Shown: positions 17,702 through 24,891 of the stretch, in pieces
How the letters are laid out: each line of letters opens with the position of its first letter
Position numbering within the stretch: position 1 is the first letter of the stretch
Assembly (NCBI RefSeq): GCF_041821025.1
Contig: NZ_JBGUAY010000001.1
Span: 124,001 to 188,000 of the forward strand
Source: Egicoccus sp. AB-alg6-2
Lineage (GTDB): Bacteria; Actinomycetota; Nitriliruptoria; Nitriliruptorales; Nitriliruptoraceae
DNA length: 64,000 nt
Direction of reading: 5' to 3'
Notes under the pieces: generated by a model
What the model was told of the DNA's origin: nothing
The model's input: the letters and a program-made list of their open reading frames with translations, nothing else
The model's database searches: none
Translations under genes and position numbers: made by a program

Positions 17702-18231
17702 CAGACGACCTTTCCGTCGGCGAGGTCGTCGGCGACGACGCGGTCGTCCGAGACGTTGGAGGTGAGCAGGTCGACCAGCATGGTCGCCATCGCGCCGAGC
17801 GCGGTCGCGAGCAGGACGGTGACGAGCGCCACCGGCGCTTCGGCGAGGAAGGCGGTGGGACGAGCCGCGAAGAGCGGCTCGTAGAAGGCGGCGAAGGCGG
17901 CGTACCCGGCCAGACCGGCCCACAGCGGCACCCGGTCGCCCGTCACCGCGGCGATCGCGGTCAGCACCAGGATGGCCACCACCACCACGACGGCCGTGGC
18001 TGCGGGCAGCGCCGGCAGCACGCCGGCGGTGACGGCCATCGCGACGAACGAGGCGGCGGCGCCGGTGACGTAGGCGACCACGCGGCCCGCCGTCGTCCGA
18101 CCGCCGGCCAGGCCGATCGCCACGGCCAGCAGGACCGGCCAGAGCGTGGTGATGCCGAGCGCGCCCCCGACGACGGCCAGTCCGGCCGCCAGCAACGCGA
18201 TCACGGCACCGGTGAGTACGGTGCGTGCCAA
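17701..18231 (-). CDS. integral membrane protein coupled to the repeat protein
   Basis: A 176-residue hydrophobic protein with about five membrane helices (for example LTGAVIALLAAGLAVVGGAL). The start is TTG at 18231, supported by AGAGGAA five bases upstream; no ATG or GTG gives a sensible N-terminus. The stop overlaps the start of the repeat-protein gene, so the two products are probably made together and may form one complex. No known domain is recognised. The short acidic C-terminal tail is likely cytoplasmic. Confidence 0.75.
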   Translation of the reverse strand: MARTVLTGAVIALLAAGLAVVGGALGITTLWPVLLAVAIGLAGGRTTAGRVVAYVTGAAASFVAMAVTAGVLPALPAATAVVVVVAILVLTAIAAVTGDRVPLWAGLAGYAAFAAFYEPLFAARPTAFLAEAPVALVTVLLATALGAMATMLVDLLTSNVSDDRVVADDLADGKVV

Positions 18232-18486
18232 TCGAGTTCCTCTGCATGAAGGGCCCGCCGCGAGTGCTCGCGACGGGCTCGTCCACCGGCACACTCCCTG
18301 GCGCACCGGGTCGCCGGCTCTCGCCGGTCGACGCGCATGATCCGGGCAGACCCGGACCAGACGCCATGCGGTTTCAGAGCTATCTTCGGCGGCCACCTGG
18401 ACGCGCCTCTGACGTTGACAGCGACCCCCCCATCGGCCGATTGCCGGCTCTGACGCCCGTTTCGGCCTCGGGAAGGAACGAATTCG

Positions 18487-18693
18487 ATGGAATCGTGTCG
18501 TTGCGAGGTCCTCAACGTCCTCAGTGGTCGGGTGGCACAGGACTATCTGCGGGGCCACCTGGCGGCCGGTCGGACGGACGGCCTCGGTCGCCAGGTCCAC
18601 CGGTGTCCGGTGACGGAGTTGGAGTGGGTCGCCGACCGCAGTCCCGGCGGCTACGCCGACGACGTGCTGGTGCTGCGACGCGTCCTGCGTTGA
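18487..18693 (+). CDS. small hypothetical protein
   Basis: A 68-residue protein with an ATG preceded at about ten bases by GGAAGG. Third codon positions are mostly G or C, as in neighbouring genes, which supports real coding. It contains three cysteines (C4 and C6 near the start, C41) and ends in a short DDVLVLRRVLR segment. No family is recognised and no membrane segment is seen. It is divergent from the membrane operon at 18231 and 35 bp upstream of the zinc-ribbon gene, with which it may share a transcript. Confidence 0.5.
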   Translation: MESCRCEVLNVLSGRVAQDYLRGHLAAGRTDGLGRQVHRCPVTELEWVADRSPGGYADDVLVLRRVLR

Positions 18694-18728
18694 CGGCCCC
18701 GTCCGGACCACCCGGGAAGGAGTCCTGG

Positions 18729-18950
18729 ATGCCATTCCTCGATCCGAAGAAGCAGGACGACGAGGACGACGCCCTGCCTGGTGCGCCCGGCCTGCACCTC
18801 GACCTCGACGTCCGGGTGTGCCCGGACTGCCGCCGGCAGGCCCGCCCCTGGGAATCGCGCTGTCCCGACTGCGACACGGCGACGGTCGCGCCGCAGGAAC
18901 TTCCCGCCGACCGGTTCGTGCTGCCCGACCTCGGCGACGAGGAGGAGTAG
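18729..18950 (+). CDS. small zinc-ribbon protein
   Basis: A 73-residue protein with two CPDC knuckles (VCPDCRRQARPWESRCPDC), the arrangement of a four-cysteine zinc ribbon. The N-terminus is acidic and the C-terminus (LPDLGDEEE) strongly so. A GGAAGGAG element lies upstream of the ATG. Such single-ribbon proteins may bind nucleic acid or protein. Function unknown; it converges with the AlaX-type gene. Confidence 0.65.
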   Translation: MPFLDPKKQDDEDDALPGAPGLHLDLDVRVCPDCRRQARPWESRCPDCDTATVAPQELPADRFVLPDLGDEEE

Positions 18951-18963
18951 CCGAGCGCTCGGG

Positions 18964-19689
18964 TCACGCGTCGTCGAGACGCAGGCGGATGCGGCGGAAA
19001 CCCTTGCCCTTCGACTCCACCTTCACGATCCGGATCCGGCCGACCTCGGTGGTGTCGGCCACGTGGGTCCCGCCGTCGGCCTGACGGTCCAGACCGACGA
19101 TGTCGACCACCCGCACCTGCCGCAGCGAGGACGGCAGCAGCGACACCTTCGTCCGGATCAGCGACGGATCCCGGTCCGCGTCGTCCCGCGGAAGGAACGA
19201 CACCTCGACCGGTCGCGCGGCGAGGAGCTGGCGGTTGAGTTCGTCCTCGAGCGGGTCGCGGTCCTCGGGATCCCAGGCGGGCAGCTCGAAGTCGAGGCGT
19301 CCCTCCCCCGGCTCCATGTTGCCGCCGGTCACCGGGCTGGCGAACCGGCTCCAGACCACGCCGCACAGCGCGTGCATGGCGGTGTGGGTGCGCATCAGGC
19401 GGTACCGACGGTCCCAGTCCACCCGCGCGGACAGTTGCTGGCCCGCTCCCGGCAGTCCGTCCCCCGGATCGAGCCAGTGCCAGACGCCCCGTCCGTCGTC
19501 GCCGACCCGGACGACCCGCAGCCGGTCGTCGCCGATCCACAGGTCACCGACGTCGTGCGGCTGGCCACCGCCACCCGGGTAGAAGACGGTGCGGTCGAGC
19601 AGGACGCGGCCGTCGTCGCGGTCGACGTCCACGACCGTCGCGGTCGTCTCGCGCTCGTACTGCCGCGTGCTGTAGATGCGCTCGGTCAC
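18964..19689 (-). CDS. AlaX-type alanyl-tRNA editing protein
   Basis: A 241-residue free-standing editing domain related to the second half of AlaRS, which deacylates Ser- or Gly-tRNA(Ala). Residues H102 and H106 in THTAMH and H209 in DGGTHVADT are metal ligands of this fold. The position that is Cys in the usual CGGTH motif is Asp205 here. The N-terminal FYPGGGGQPHD glycine-rich segment is typical. The GTG start at 19689 has GAGGGAGC upstream. It is divergent from the zinc-ribbon membrane gene at 19734. Confidence 0.85.
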   Translation of the reverse strand: MTERIYSTRQYERETTATVVDVDRDDGRVLLDRTVFYPGGGGQPHDVGDLWIGDDRLRVVRVGDDGRGVWHWLDPGDGLPGAGQQLSARVDWDRRYRLMRTHTAMHALCGVVWSRFASPVTGGNMEPGEGRLDFELPAWDPEDRDPLEDELNRQLLAARPVEVSFLPRDDADRDPSLIRTKVSLLPSSLRQVRVVDIVGLDRQADGGTHVADTTEVGRIRIVKVESKGKGFRRIRLRLDDA

Positions 19690-19733
19690 GGCCGGTGCTC
19701 CCTCGAGGTCGCCGGGGTCGTAGCCTTGCACCG

Positions 19734-20312
19734 ATGCACTGTCCCCGCTGCCGAGACGAGTACGAACCCCACGCACGCCGCTGCGCCGCGTGTGGGGTCG
19801 ACCTCGTCGCGGATCCAGAGGCCGTCCTCGTCGCCGAACCGGTGGGTCCGACCGCGCCGCTCGGCACCTTCCACGCCGCCATGGCCGCGAAGATCGAGGC
19901 CATGCTCACCCAACGCAGGATCGCCTTCGAGACGCGCACCGAACCCGGCGGGGTCCGTGTCCTCGTGGCTCCCGACTGGCGCGACGAGTTGCGGGCGGAG
20001 CTGACCCTGGCGTGGGGCGATCTCGTGCGAGGGCTGCCCGAGGACGTGATGCTCGAGGTCCTCGCCTCGGGCGGGACGGCGCCCGGCTGGTACGACGCAC
20101 CGCGCGGCGGGCACGTCGACCGGGCCGGCCGGCTGGTGGTCGGCGGCAGCGAGGACGAGGAGGCCGCCGCGGACGCGGCCCGGATCGCCGGCCCCGCACT
20201 GCTGACCGCCGGCGCCATCCTGGTGGTGAGCGGCTGGTACGTGTTCGACACGTCGGCGGTCGTGCTGGTCGGGCTCGCGCTGGTCGTTCTCGGCCTGTTC
20301 AGCCCGAGGTAG
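19734..20312 (+). CDS. zinc-ribbon membrane protein of unknown function
   Basis: A 192-residue protein. The N-terminus is a zinc ribbon (CPRCRDEYEPHARRCAACG, the CxxC...CxxC pattern). A soluble middle region (residues 40-130, including FETRTEPGGVRVLVAP) resembles the small DUF2007-like domain that often follows such ribbons. Two hydrophobic helices end the protein (residues about 151-190). The ribbon would face the cytoplasm if the last helices form a hairpin. The 3' end overlaps the convergent DUF5318 gene by 14 bp. Confidence 0.65.
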   Translation: MHCPRCRDEYEPHARRCAACGVDLVADPEAVLVAEPVGPTAPLGTFHAAMAAKIEAMLTQRRIAFETRTEPGGVRVLVAPDWRDELRAELTLAWGDLVRGLPEDVMLEVLASGGTAPGWYDAPRGGHVDRAGRLVVGGSEDEEAAADAARIAGPALLTAGAILVVSGWYVFDTSAVVLVGLALVVLGLFSPR

Positions 20313-20682
20313 CGGAGTCCGGGTCTCGGGCGAGCAGCAGGAACGACTCGACGAGATGGTGCCAGTGGCAGGCGATGCACACCTCGACGGTGTAGACGTC
20401 GAGGTCGCCGTAGCGTTCCTGTTGCCGGGCCAGCGCCTCGCGGGGCACGGCCCGCCCGCCCTGCGACTTCGGCGTCCGGCCGTCGAAGACGTAGTGCACG
20501 TGCCGCAGCTCGGTCGCGTCACAGACGGGGCAGGCGTCGTCCAGCGGCGTGCCGATGTGGGTGCCGGCACGCAACAGGTCGGGGTGCGCGTCGCAGACGT
20601 CCTCACGGGAGCGCGTGCCCGCGGCGACGGCCCGCAGCGCCGAACGGCGCTGCATGCGGTAGTCGATCCGGCCCTTGCGCAC
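20299..20682 (-). CDS. DUF5318 family protein
   Basis: A 127-residue protein similar to the actinobacterial DUF5318 family: an N-terminal RKGRIDY, then SREDVCDAHPDLLRAGTHIG with a CPVC knuckle, and a second pair in VEVCIACHWHH. The cysteines and histidines (DAHPD, CPVCD, CIACHWHH) could make a zinc site. The GTG start at 20682 has AGGAG about nine bases upstream. Function is not established for this family. It is divergent from the prolyl oligopeptidase gene. Confidence 0.8.
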   Translation of the reverse strand: MRKGRIDYRMQRRSALRAVAAGTRSREDVCDAHPDLLRAGTHIGTPLDDACPVCDATELRHVHYVFDGRTPKSQGGRAVPREALARQQERYGDLDVYTVEVCIACHWHHLVESFLLLARDPDSATSG

Positions 20683-20807
20683 CGGTGGCTGGCTCCTGCC
20701 CGGGCCGCGGCACCACGCCGCGGCACGATCCGCGAAGCGTACGGCCAGGGGGTGCGGCGCGCTCGCTAGCGTCCCCGGTCCGTCGACGGACCACACGAGG
20801 ACCCGCC

Positions 20808-23012
20808 GTGCCGAGCAGCCCACCGCCCCCCACCCACCGCGACGACGTCGTCGAGGACCTGCACGGCCGTGCCGTCGCCGACCCGTACCGCTGGCTCGAG
20901 GCGTCCGCGTCGCACGAGGTGGCCGCATGGGTCGAGGCCCAGAACCGGGCCACCTTCGCCCACCTCGAGCAGCTTCCGGCGCGCGCCGCGTTCCGGTCCC
21001 GACTCGGCGAGCTCTGGGACCACCCCCGTCGGGGCGCTCCCTGGCGCCGCGGAACCACCTGGTTCCAGCTGCGCAACGACGGCCTGCAGGACCAGGACGT
21101 GCTGTGGTGTGCGCCCGGGGCCGGCGGCGAGGCCCCGCCCACCGAGGGGTGGCAGGTGCTGGTCGACCCCAACGACTGGACCGAGGACGGCACCGCCTCG
21201 TTGAGCGACCTCGCCGTCTCCGACGACGGCGAGCGGCTCGCGTTCGCGCGCTCCGACGCCGGGTCCGACTGGCTGACGTGGCGGGTGGCCGACACGGCGA
21301 GCGGCCGCGTGCACGACGATGTCGTCGAGTGGGCCAAGTTCTCGACGGCGGCCTGGCTGCCCGACGGCTCCGGCTTCCTCTACGGCGCGTTCGTGCCGCC
21401 CGCCGCCGGCGAGGAGCACGCGGCGGCCAACCGCGACCAGCAGTTGCGCCTGCACCGCCTCGGCGAGGACGCGGCGTCGGACGTCGTCCTGCACCGCCGT
21501 CCCGACCAGCCCGAGTGGATGTTCCATCCGCAGGTGTCGCACGACGGCCGCTGGCTGCTGCTGACCGTCAGCCACGGGACCAACCCCGAGACGCGCATCC
21601 ACGTCGCCGCGATCGACGGCACCGCGATCGGCGAGGTCCGACCGGTGCTCGACCGCGGCGACGCCGCCTACCACGTCCTCGGGGTGCTCGACGACCGGTT
21701 GCTGCTGAGCACGGATCACGACGCACCGCTCGGGCGCATCGTCGCCGTCCCGTTGGCATCCCACCGCGACGACGCCGCCGGTCCCACGACCGACGACGCA
21801 CCGGTGTTCGAGGAGGTGGTGGCGGAGGGCGTCGAGCGGCTCGAGGGCGCGGAGCTGGTCGGCGGTGCCACGCCCGACGACGACGCCTGGCTCGTGTGCC
21901 GCCGCCTGCGGCATGCGACCGCCCGTGTGGCGGTCCACGACGCCCGCACCGGGGAACACCTCCACGACGTCGACCTTCCCGGCCCCGGCACGGTCATGCA
22001 GGTCGCCGGCGGCCGGCGTCGTACGAGCATCGATCTCACCTACGAGACCTTCGACGCACCGGCGCGGGTGCTGTACCACGACCTCACCACCGGTGCCATG
22101 ACCCAGACCCCCGAGCCCGTCGGAACCCCGGCGACCATCCATCCCGTTCCGATCGTCACGGAGCAACTGCAGATCCTGCACGACGGGGTGGCCGTCCCGC
22201 TGTTCCTGGTCCACCGGGAAGACGTCGCGCCCACCGGCACGGTCCCCACGGTGCTGTGGGGCTACGGCGGCTTCGACATCTCGGTCACGCCGATGCACCG
22301 GCCGGGATGGCGGGCGTGGGTCGAGGCGGGTGGGCTGCTCGCCGTCGCCTGTCTACGCGGCGGTGGCGAGTACGGCCGCAGCTGGCACGACGACGGTCGG
22401 CGCGAGCACAAGCAGCACGTCTTCGACGACGCCCTGGCGTGTGCGGCCTGGTTGACCGGGCGCCGGCGGGACGAGGTGGCCGCCGTCGCGCTGACCGAGG
22501 ACACCGATCCCGCTGCGGTCTGGTCGGCTCCCGACCACCTCGGCATCGAGGGGCGCTCCAACGGCGGGCTGCTCGTGGGCGCGTGTATCACCCAGGAGCC
22601 CGACGCGTTCGGCAGCGCGGTGCCGGAGGTCGGCGTGCTCGACCTGACGCGGTTCCACCGCTTCACGATCGGGTGGGCCTGGATCTCCGACTACGGCGAC
22701 CCCGACGACCCCCACGACCTCGAGGTGGTGCTGCGTTACTCGCCCTACCACAACATCGAGGAGGGCCGGGCCTATCCGCCGACGCTGATCACCACCGGCG
22801 ACACCGACGACCGGGTGGTTCCGCTGCACTCGTACAAGTTCGCCGCTGCCCTGCAGCACGCCGACGGCGGTGGCGCGCCCATCCTGTTGCGGGTCGACAC
22901 CTCGGCTGGACACGGCGCCGGCAAGCCGGTCGGCAAGCTGCTCGACGAGCGTGCCGACGTGCTGGCCTTCCACGCCCACCACCTCGGCCTGGACGTGTCC
23001 GCGCCGGCCTGA
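20808..23012 (+). CDS. prolyl oligopeptidase family serine peptidase
   Basis: A 734-residue S9 peptidase. The N-terminal region starts with the family tag DPYRWLE (HGRAVADPYRWLEASASHE); a seven-bladed beta-propeller spans about residues 75-430; the alpha/beta hydrolase domain holds the nucleophile in EGRSNGGLLVGA, the acid in TGDTDDRV and the base histidine in GHGAGKP. It cleaves short peptides after proline and is probably cytoplasmic, since no signal peptide is seen. The GTG at 20808 has GAGG seven bases upstream. A strong hairpin follows the stop. Confidence 0.95.
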   Translation: MPSSPPPPTHRDDVVEDLHGRAVADPYRWLEASASHEVAAWVEAQNRATFAHLEQLPARAAFRSRLGELWDHPRRGAPWRRGTTWFQLRNDGLQDQDVLWCAPGAGGEAPPTEGWQVLVDPNDWTEDGTASLSDLAVSDDGERLAFARSDAGSDWLTWRVADTASGRVHDDVVEWAKFSTAAWLPDGSGFLYGAFVPPAAGEEHAAANRDQQLRLHRLGEDAASDVVLHRRPDQPEWMFHPQVSHDGRWLLLTVSHGTNPETRIHVAAIDGTAIGEVRPVLDRGDAAYHVLGVLDDRLLLSTDHDAPLGRIVAVPLASHRDDAAGPTTDDAPVFEEVVAEGVERLEGAELVGGATPDDDAWLVCRRLRHATARVAVHDARTGEHLHDVDLPGPGTVMQVAGGRRRTSIDLTYETFDAPARVLYHDLTTGAMTQTPEPVGTPATIHPVPIVTEQLQILHDGVAVPLFLVHREDVAPTGTVPTVLWGYGGFDISVTPMHRPGWRAWVEAGGLLAVACLRGGGEYGRSWHDDGRREHKQHVFDDALACAAWLTGRRRDEVAAVALTEDTDPAAVWSAPDHLGIEGRSNGGLLVGACITQEPDAFGSAVPEVGVLDLTRFHRFTIGWAWISDYGDPDDPHDLEVVLRYSPYHNIEEGRAYPPTLITTGDTDDRVVPLHSYKFAAALQHADGGGAPILLRVDTSAGHGAGKPVGKLLDERADVLAFHAHHLGLDVSAPA

Positions 23013-23031
23013 GCGCCACCGGGCGAAACGG

Positions 23032-23061
23032 CGACGGGACCCCGCTCGCGGGGTCCCGTCG
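23032..23061. terminator. bidirectional terminator between peptidase and sodN
   Basis: A 13-bp perfect stem (23032-23044 with 23049-23061) and a CTCG loop stand between two convergent genes, one ending at 23012 and one at 23086, so it can serve both. Confidence 0.85.
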
Positions 23062-23085
23062 GTGTGTCGGTGGTACGTCAGCGGG

Positions 23086-23520
23086 TCAGCTGGTCATCCA
23101 GTCGGGCTTTCCCCCCTTGGTGGCCCAGAAGATGTCCGCGATCTGGTCGATCTTTGCCAGCAGGTCGGCGCCGGCCTGCGGGTCCATGGTCTTCTTCGCG
23201 TCGCCGGCGGCCTTGGTGGCCTCCCAGAACAGCTGGTGCAGCTGGGGATACTCCTCGACGTGGTTGGGCTTGAAATAGTCCGTCCACAGCACCCACAGGT
23301 GGTGCTTCACGAGGTCGGCGCGCTCCTCCTTGATGAGCACGCAGCGCTGCCGGAAGACCTCGTCGTCGGAGTCCTGGTACTTCTTGGCGATCTCATGGAC
23401 CGATTCGGCCTCGATGCGCGCCTGCGCCGGGTTGTACACGCCGCACATCAGATCGCAGTGGGCGTCGACCGTCCGCAGGTCGCGGACGGGGTTGAGTGCA
23501 TGGAGCAACGTCGTCAGCAT
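23086..23520 (-). CDS. sodN: nickel superoxide dismutase precursor
   Basis: A 144-residue Ni-SOD precursor. Cleavage before His21 would expose the nickel hook HCDLMCGVY; ligands His1, Cys2 and Cys6 and the second-sphere Tyr9 of the mature protein are present. Position 5 of the hook, Pro in the canonical HCDLPCG, is Met here. The rest of the four-helix hexamer subunit is typical (KKYQDSDDEVFRQRCV, then HLWVLWTDYFKP). It removes superoxide in the cytoplasm or after export. The ATG at 23520 has AGGAG seven bases upstream. Its maturation peptidase is encoded divergently 104 bp away. Confidence 0.95.
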   Translation of the reverse strand: MLTTLLHALNPVRDLRTVDAHCDLMCGVYNPAQARIEAESVHEIAKKYQDSDDEVFRQRCVLIKEERADLVKHHLWVLWTDYFKPNHVEEYPQLHQLFWEATKAAGDAKKTMDPQAGADLLAKIDQIADIFWATKGGKPDWMTS

Positions 23521-23624
23521 GCGGGCTCCTGGCGTCGGGTCGGGGTTGACGTGTCGGTGTGCAGCAGCGTAGTCCTGTGTCCTGCCGGCCCGTGCCGGCG
23601 ATCGAGACGGACGGACGAGGCAAC

Positions 23625-24035
23625 ATGGCCGCCAAACGCCCCACAACGCCACAATTGCGACTCTTTCGCAACAGGCCGACGGCGGCCGCCACCATCGTGG
23701 CCACCGCCACCTACCTCGCGGTCCTGGCCGCGAACCGGTCCGTCCTGGTCGTGCGTGGGCCCTCCATGCTGCCGGCGCTGTGGCCGGGTGATCGCGTCGT
23801 CACCCTGCCCGCCCTCGCTCCGGTCCGTCCCGGACACGTGGTCGTCGTCCGCGATCCCGACGAGCGCGGCCACCTCGTCGTGAAGCGGGTCCACGCGGTG
23901 GAGGCCGGCGGCGTCGACGTCCGTGGTGACCACCCCCGTGCCTCGACCGACAGCCGGACCTGGGGGCCACTGCCACGCTCGGCCGTGCGCCGGCGCGTCG
24001 TCCGGCGGTGGCCCGATCTGCGCACGCGTCTGTGA
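23625..24035 (+). CDS. sodX: Ni-SOD maturation protease, S26 signal-peptidase type
   Basis: A 137-residue S26 peptidase that should cut the 20-residue propeptide of SodN to free the nickel-binding His1. Residues 19-36 form one membrane helix; S47 (GPSMLPALWPGD) and K87 (VKRVHA) are the catalytic pair. The ATG at 23625 has GAGG five bases upstream. Codons 4-17 have unusually low GC at the third position and contain a perfect palindrome, so the start could instead lie further downstream (for example GTG at 23697). Pairing with sodN supports the function. Confidence 0.88.
   Translation: MAAKRPTTPQLRLFRNRPTAAATIVATATYLAVLAANRSVLVVRGPSMLPALWPGDRVVTLPALAPVRPGHVVVVRDPDERGHLVVKRVHAVEAGGVDVRGDHPRASTDSRTWGPLPRSAVRRRVVRRWPDLRTRL
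23655..23671. promoter_or_regulatory. Nur-box-like palindrome TTGCGA-N5-TCGCAA
   Basis: A perfect 6+5+6 inverted repeat lies just inside the annotated start of sodX, 135 bp from the sodN start. Its layout matches the published Nur (nickel Fur) box TTGCaa-N5-ttGCAA of Streptomyces. The surrounding codons are unusually AT-rich for this genome. Recognition by a Nur protein is inferred; no fur-family gene lies in this window. Confidence 0.55.
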
Positions 24036-24054
24036 CACGGCTCGGACCCGACGG

Positions 24055-24891
24055 TCACGCGCTCGCGTCGACGCCCCGCGTCGCGGGTCCGCGACGACCG
24101 ACGACGAGCAGCTCGGGGTCGTCGAGCCCCACCTCACCGGGCCTCCGCCGCCCGTAGGCGCCGGGCTCGACCCCACGGACCTCGACGACGGCGAGGCCCG
24201 CGGCGGCGAACAACCGGACCACGTCGCGCACCGTATAGCTGACCGTCCACAGCGGGAACGTGGCACGGGCGTGGTCGGGGCCGCGGACCTCGGCGCGCTG
24301 GTGGTGCACGAGGTGGACCGGGTCGAAGGCGTCGCCCGGCGCGAGATGGCGTGCCGCGAACAGCGCCGAGAAGAAGGTCGCGACCACCAGCCCGCCCGCA
24401 CGCACCATCGCCGCGAGCCCCCGCAGCACCTCGGGATCGGTGACCGGCGACGTTCCCAGGCCCCCCTGACACAGCGACCAGGCGACGTCGTAGCCACCAC
24501 GCCGATCACCGAGGGCAGCGTCGAGGCGGCGGGCGTCACCGACCAGCCACTCCAGCGCGTCCCCCGGCGTGGCCGCGCGGGCGGCGTCGATCAGCGCGGG
24601 CGAGACGTCGACCCCCGTGCCGACGATGCCCCGGGACGCGAGCGCGCGCAGGTGCCGACCGTCACCGCACCCGACGTCGAGGACCCGATGACCGGGCGTC
24701 AGCGCGGCCAGGCGCCACAGCGCCTCGACCTCCTCGGCGGTGCCGGCGGCGAAGGCGTTGCGGCGGTACTCGCCGCCCTGGAACTCGCCGATCGGAAGAT
24801 AGAACGCCTCGGCGTCGCTCCCGGGCACGTCGGGGACGGCGGCTGGCCGGTCGTCGACGTCGCGCCAGCTCGGCGGCAGGGGCGCCGTCAT
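24055..24891 (-). CDS. SAM-dependent methyltransferase
   Basis: A 278-residue class I methyltransferase. Motif I is VLDVGCGDGRH at about residues 70-80, followed by GVDVSPALIDAAR (motif post I) and GDARRL. Around residue 165 the segment YDVAWSLCQGGLG marks the motif II to III region. The substrate is not evident. The start overlaps the stop of the CCA-enzyme gene (ATGA), so the two are translationally coupled. Confidence 0.85.
   Translation of the reverse strand: MTAPLPPSWRDVDDRPAAVPDVPGSDAEAFYLPIGEFQGGEYRRNAFAAGTAEEVEALWRLAALTPGHRVLDVGCGDGRHLRALASRGIVGTGVDVSPALIDAARAATPGDALEWLVGDARRLDAALGDRRGGYDVAWSLCQGGLGTSPVTDPEVLRGLAAMVRAGGLVVATFFSALFAARHLAPGDAFDPVHLVHHQRAEVRGPDHARATFPLWTVSYTVRDVVRLFAAAGLAVVEVRGVEPGAYGRRRPGEVGLDDPELLVVGRRGPATRGVDASA

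Noticed and set aside
20685-20807. In-frame extension of the prolyl oligopeptidase toward the left
   Set aside because: It is Arg/Pro-rich, overlaps the divergent DUF5318 start and lacks a ribosome-binding site; the GTG at 20808 has one.
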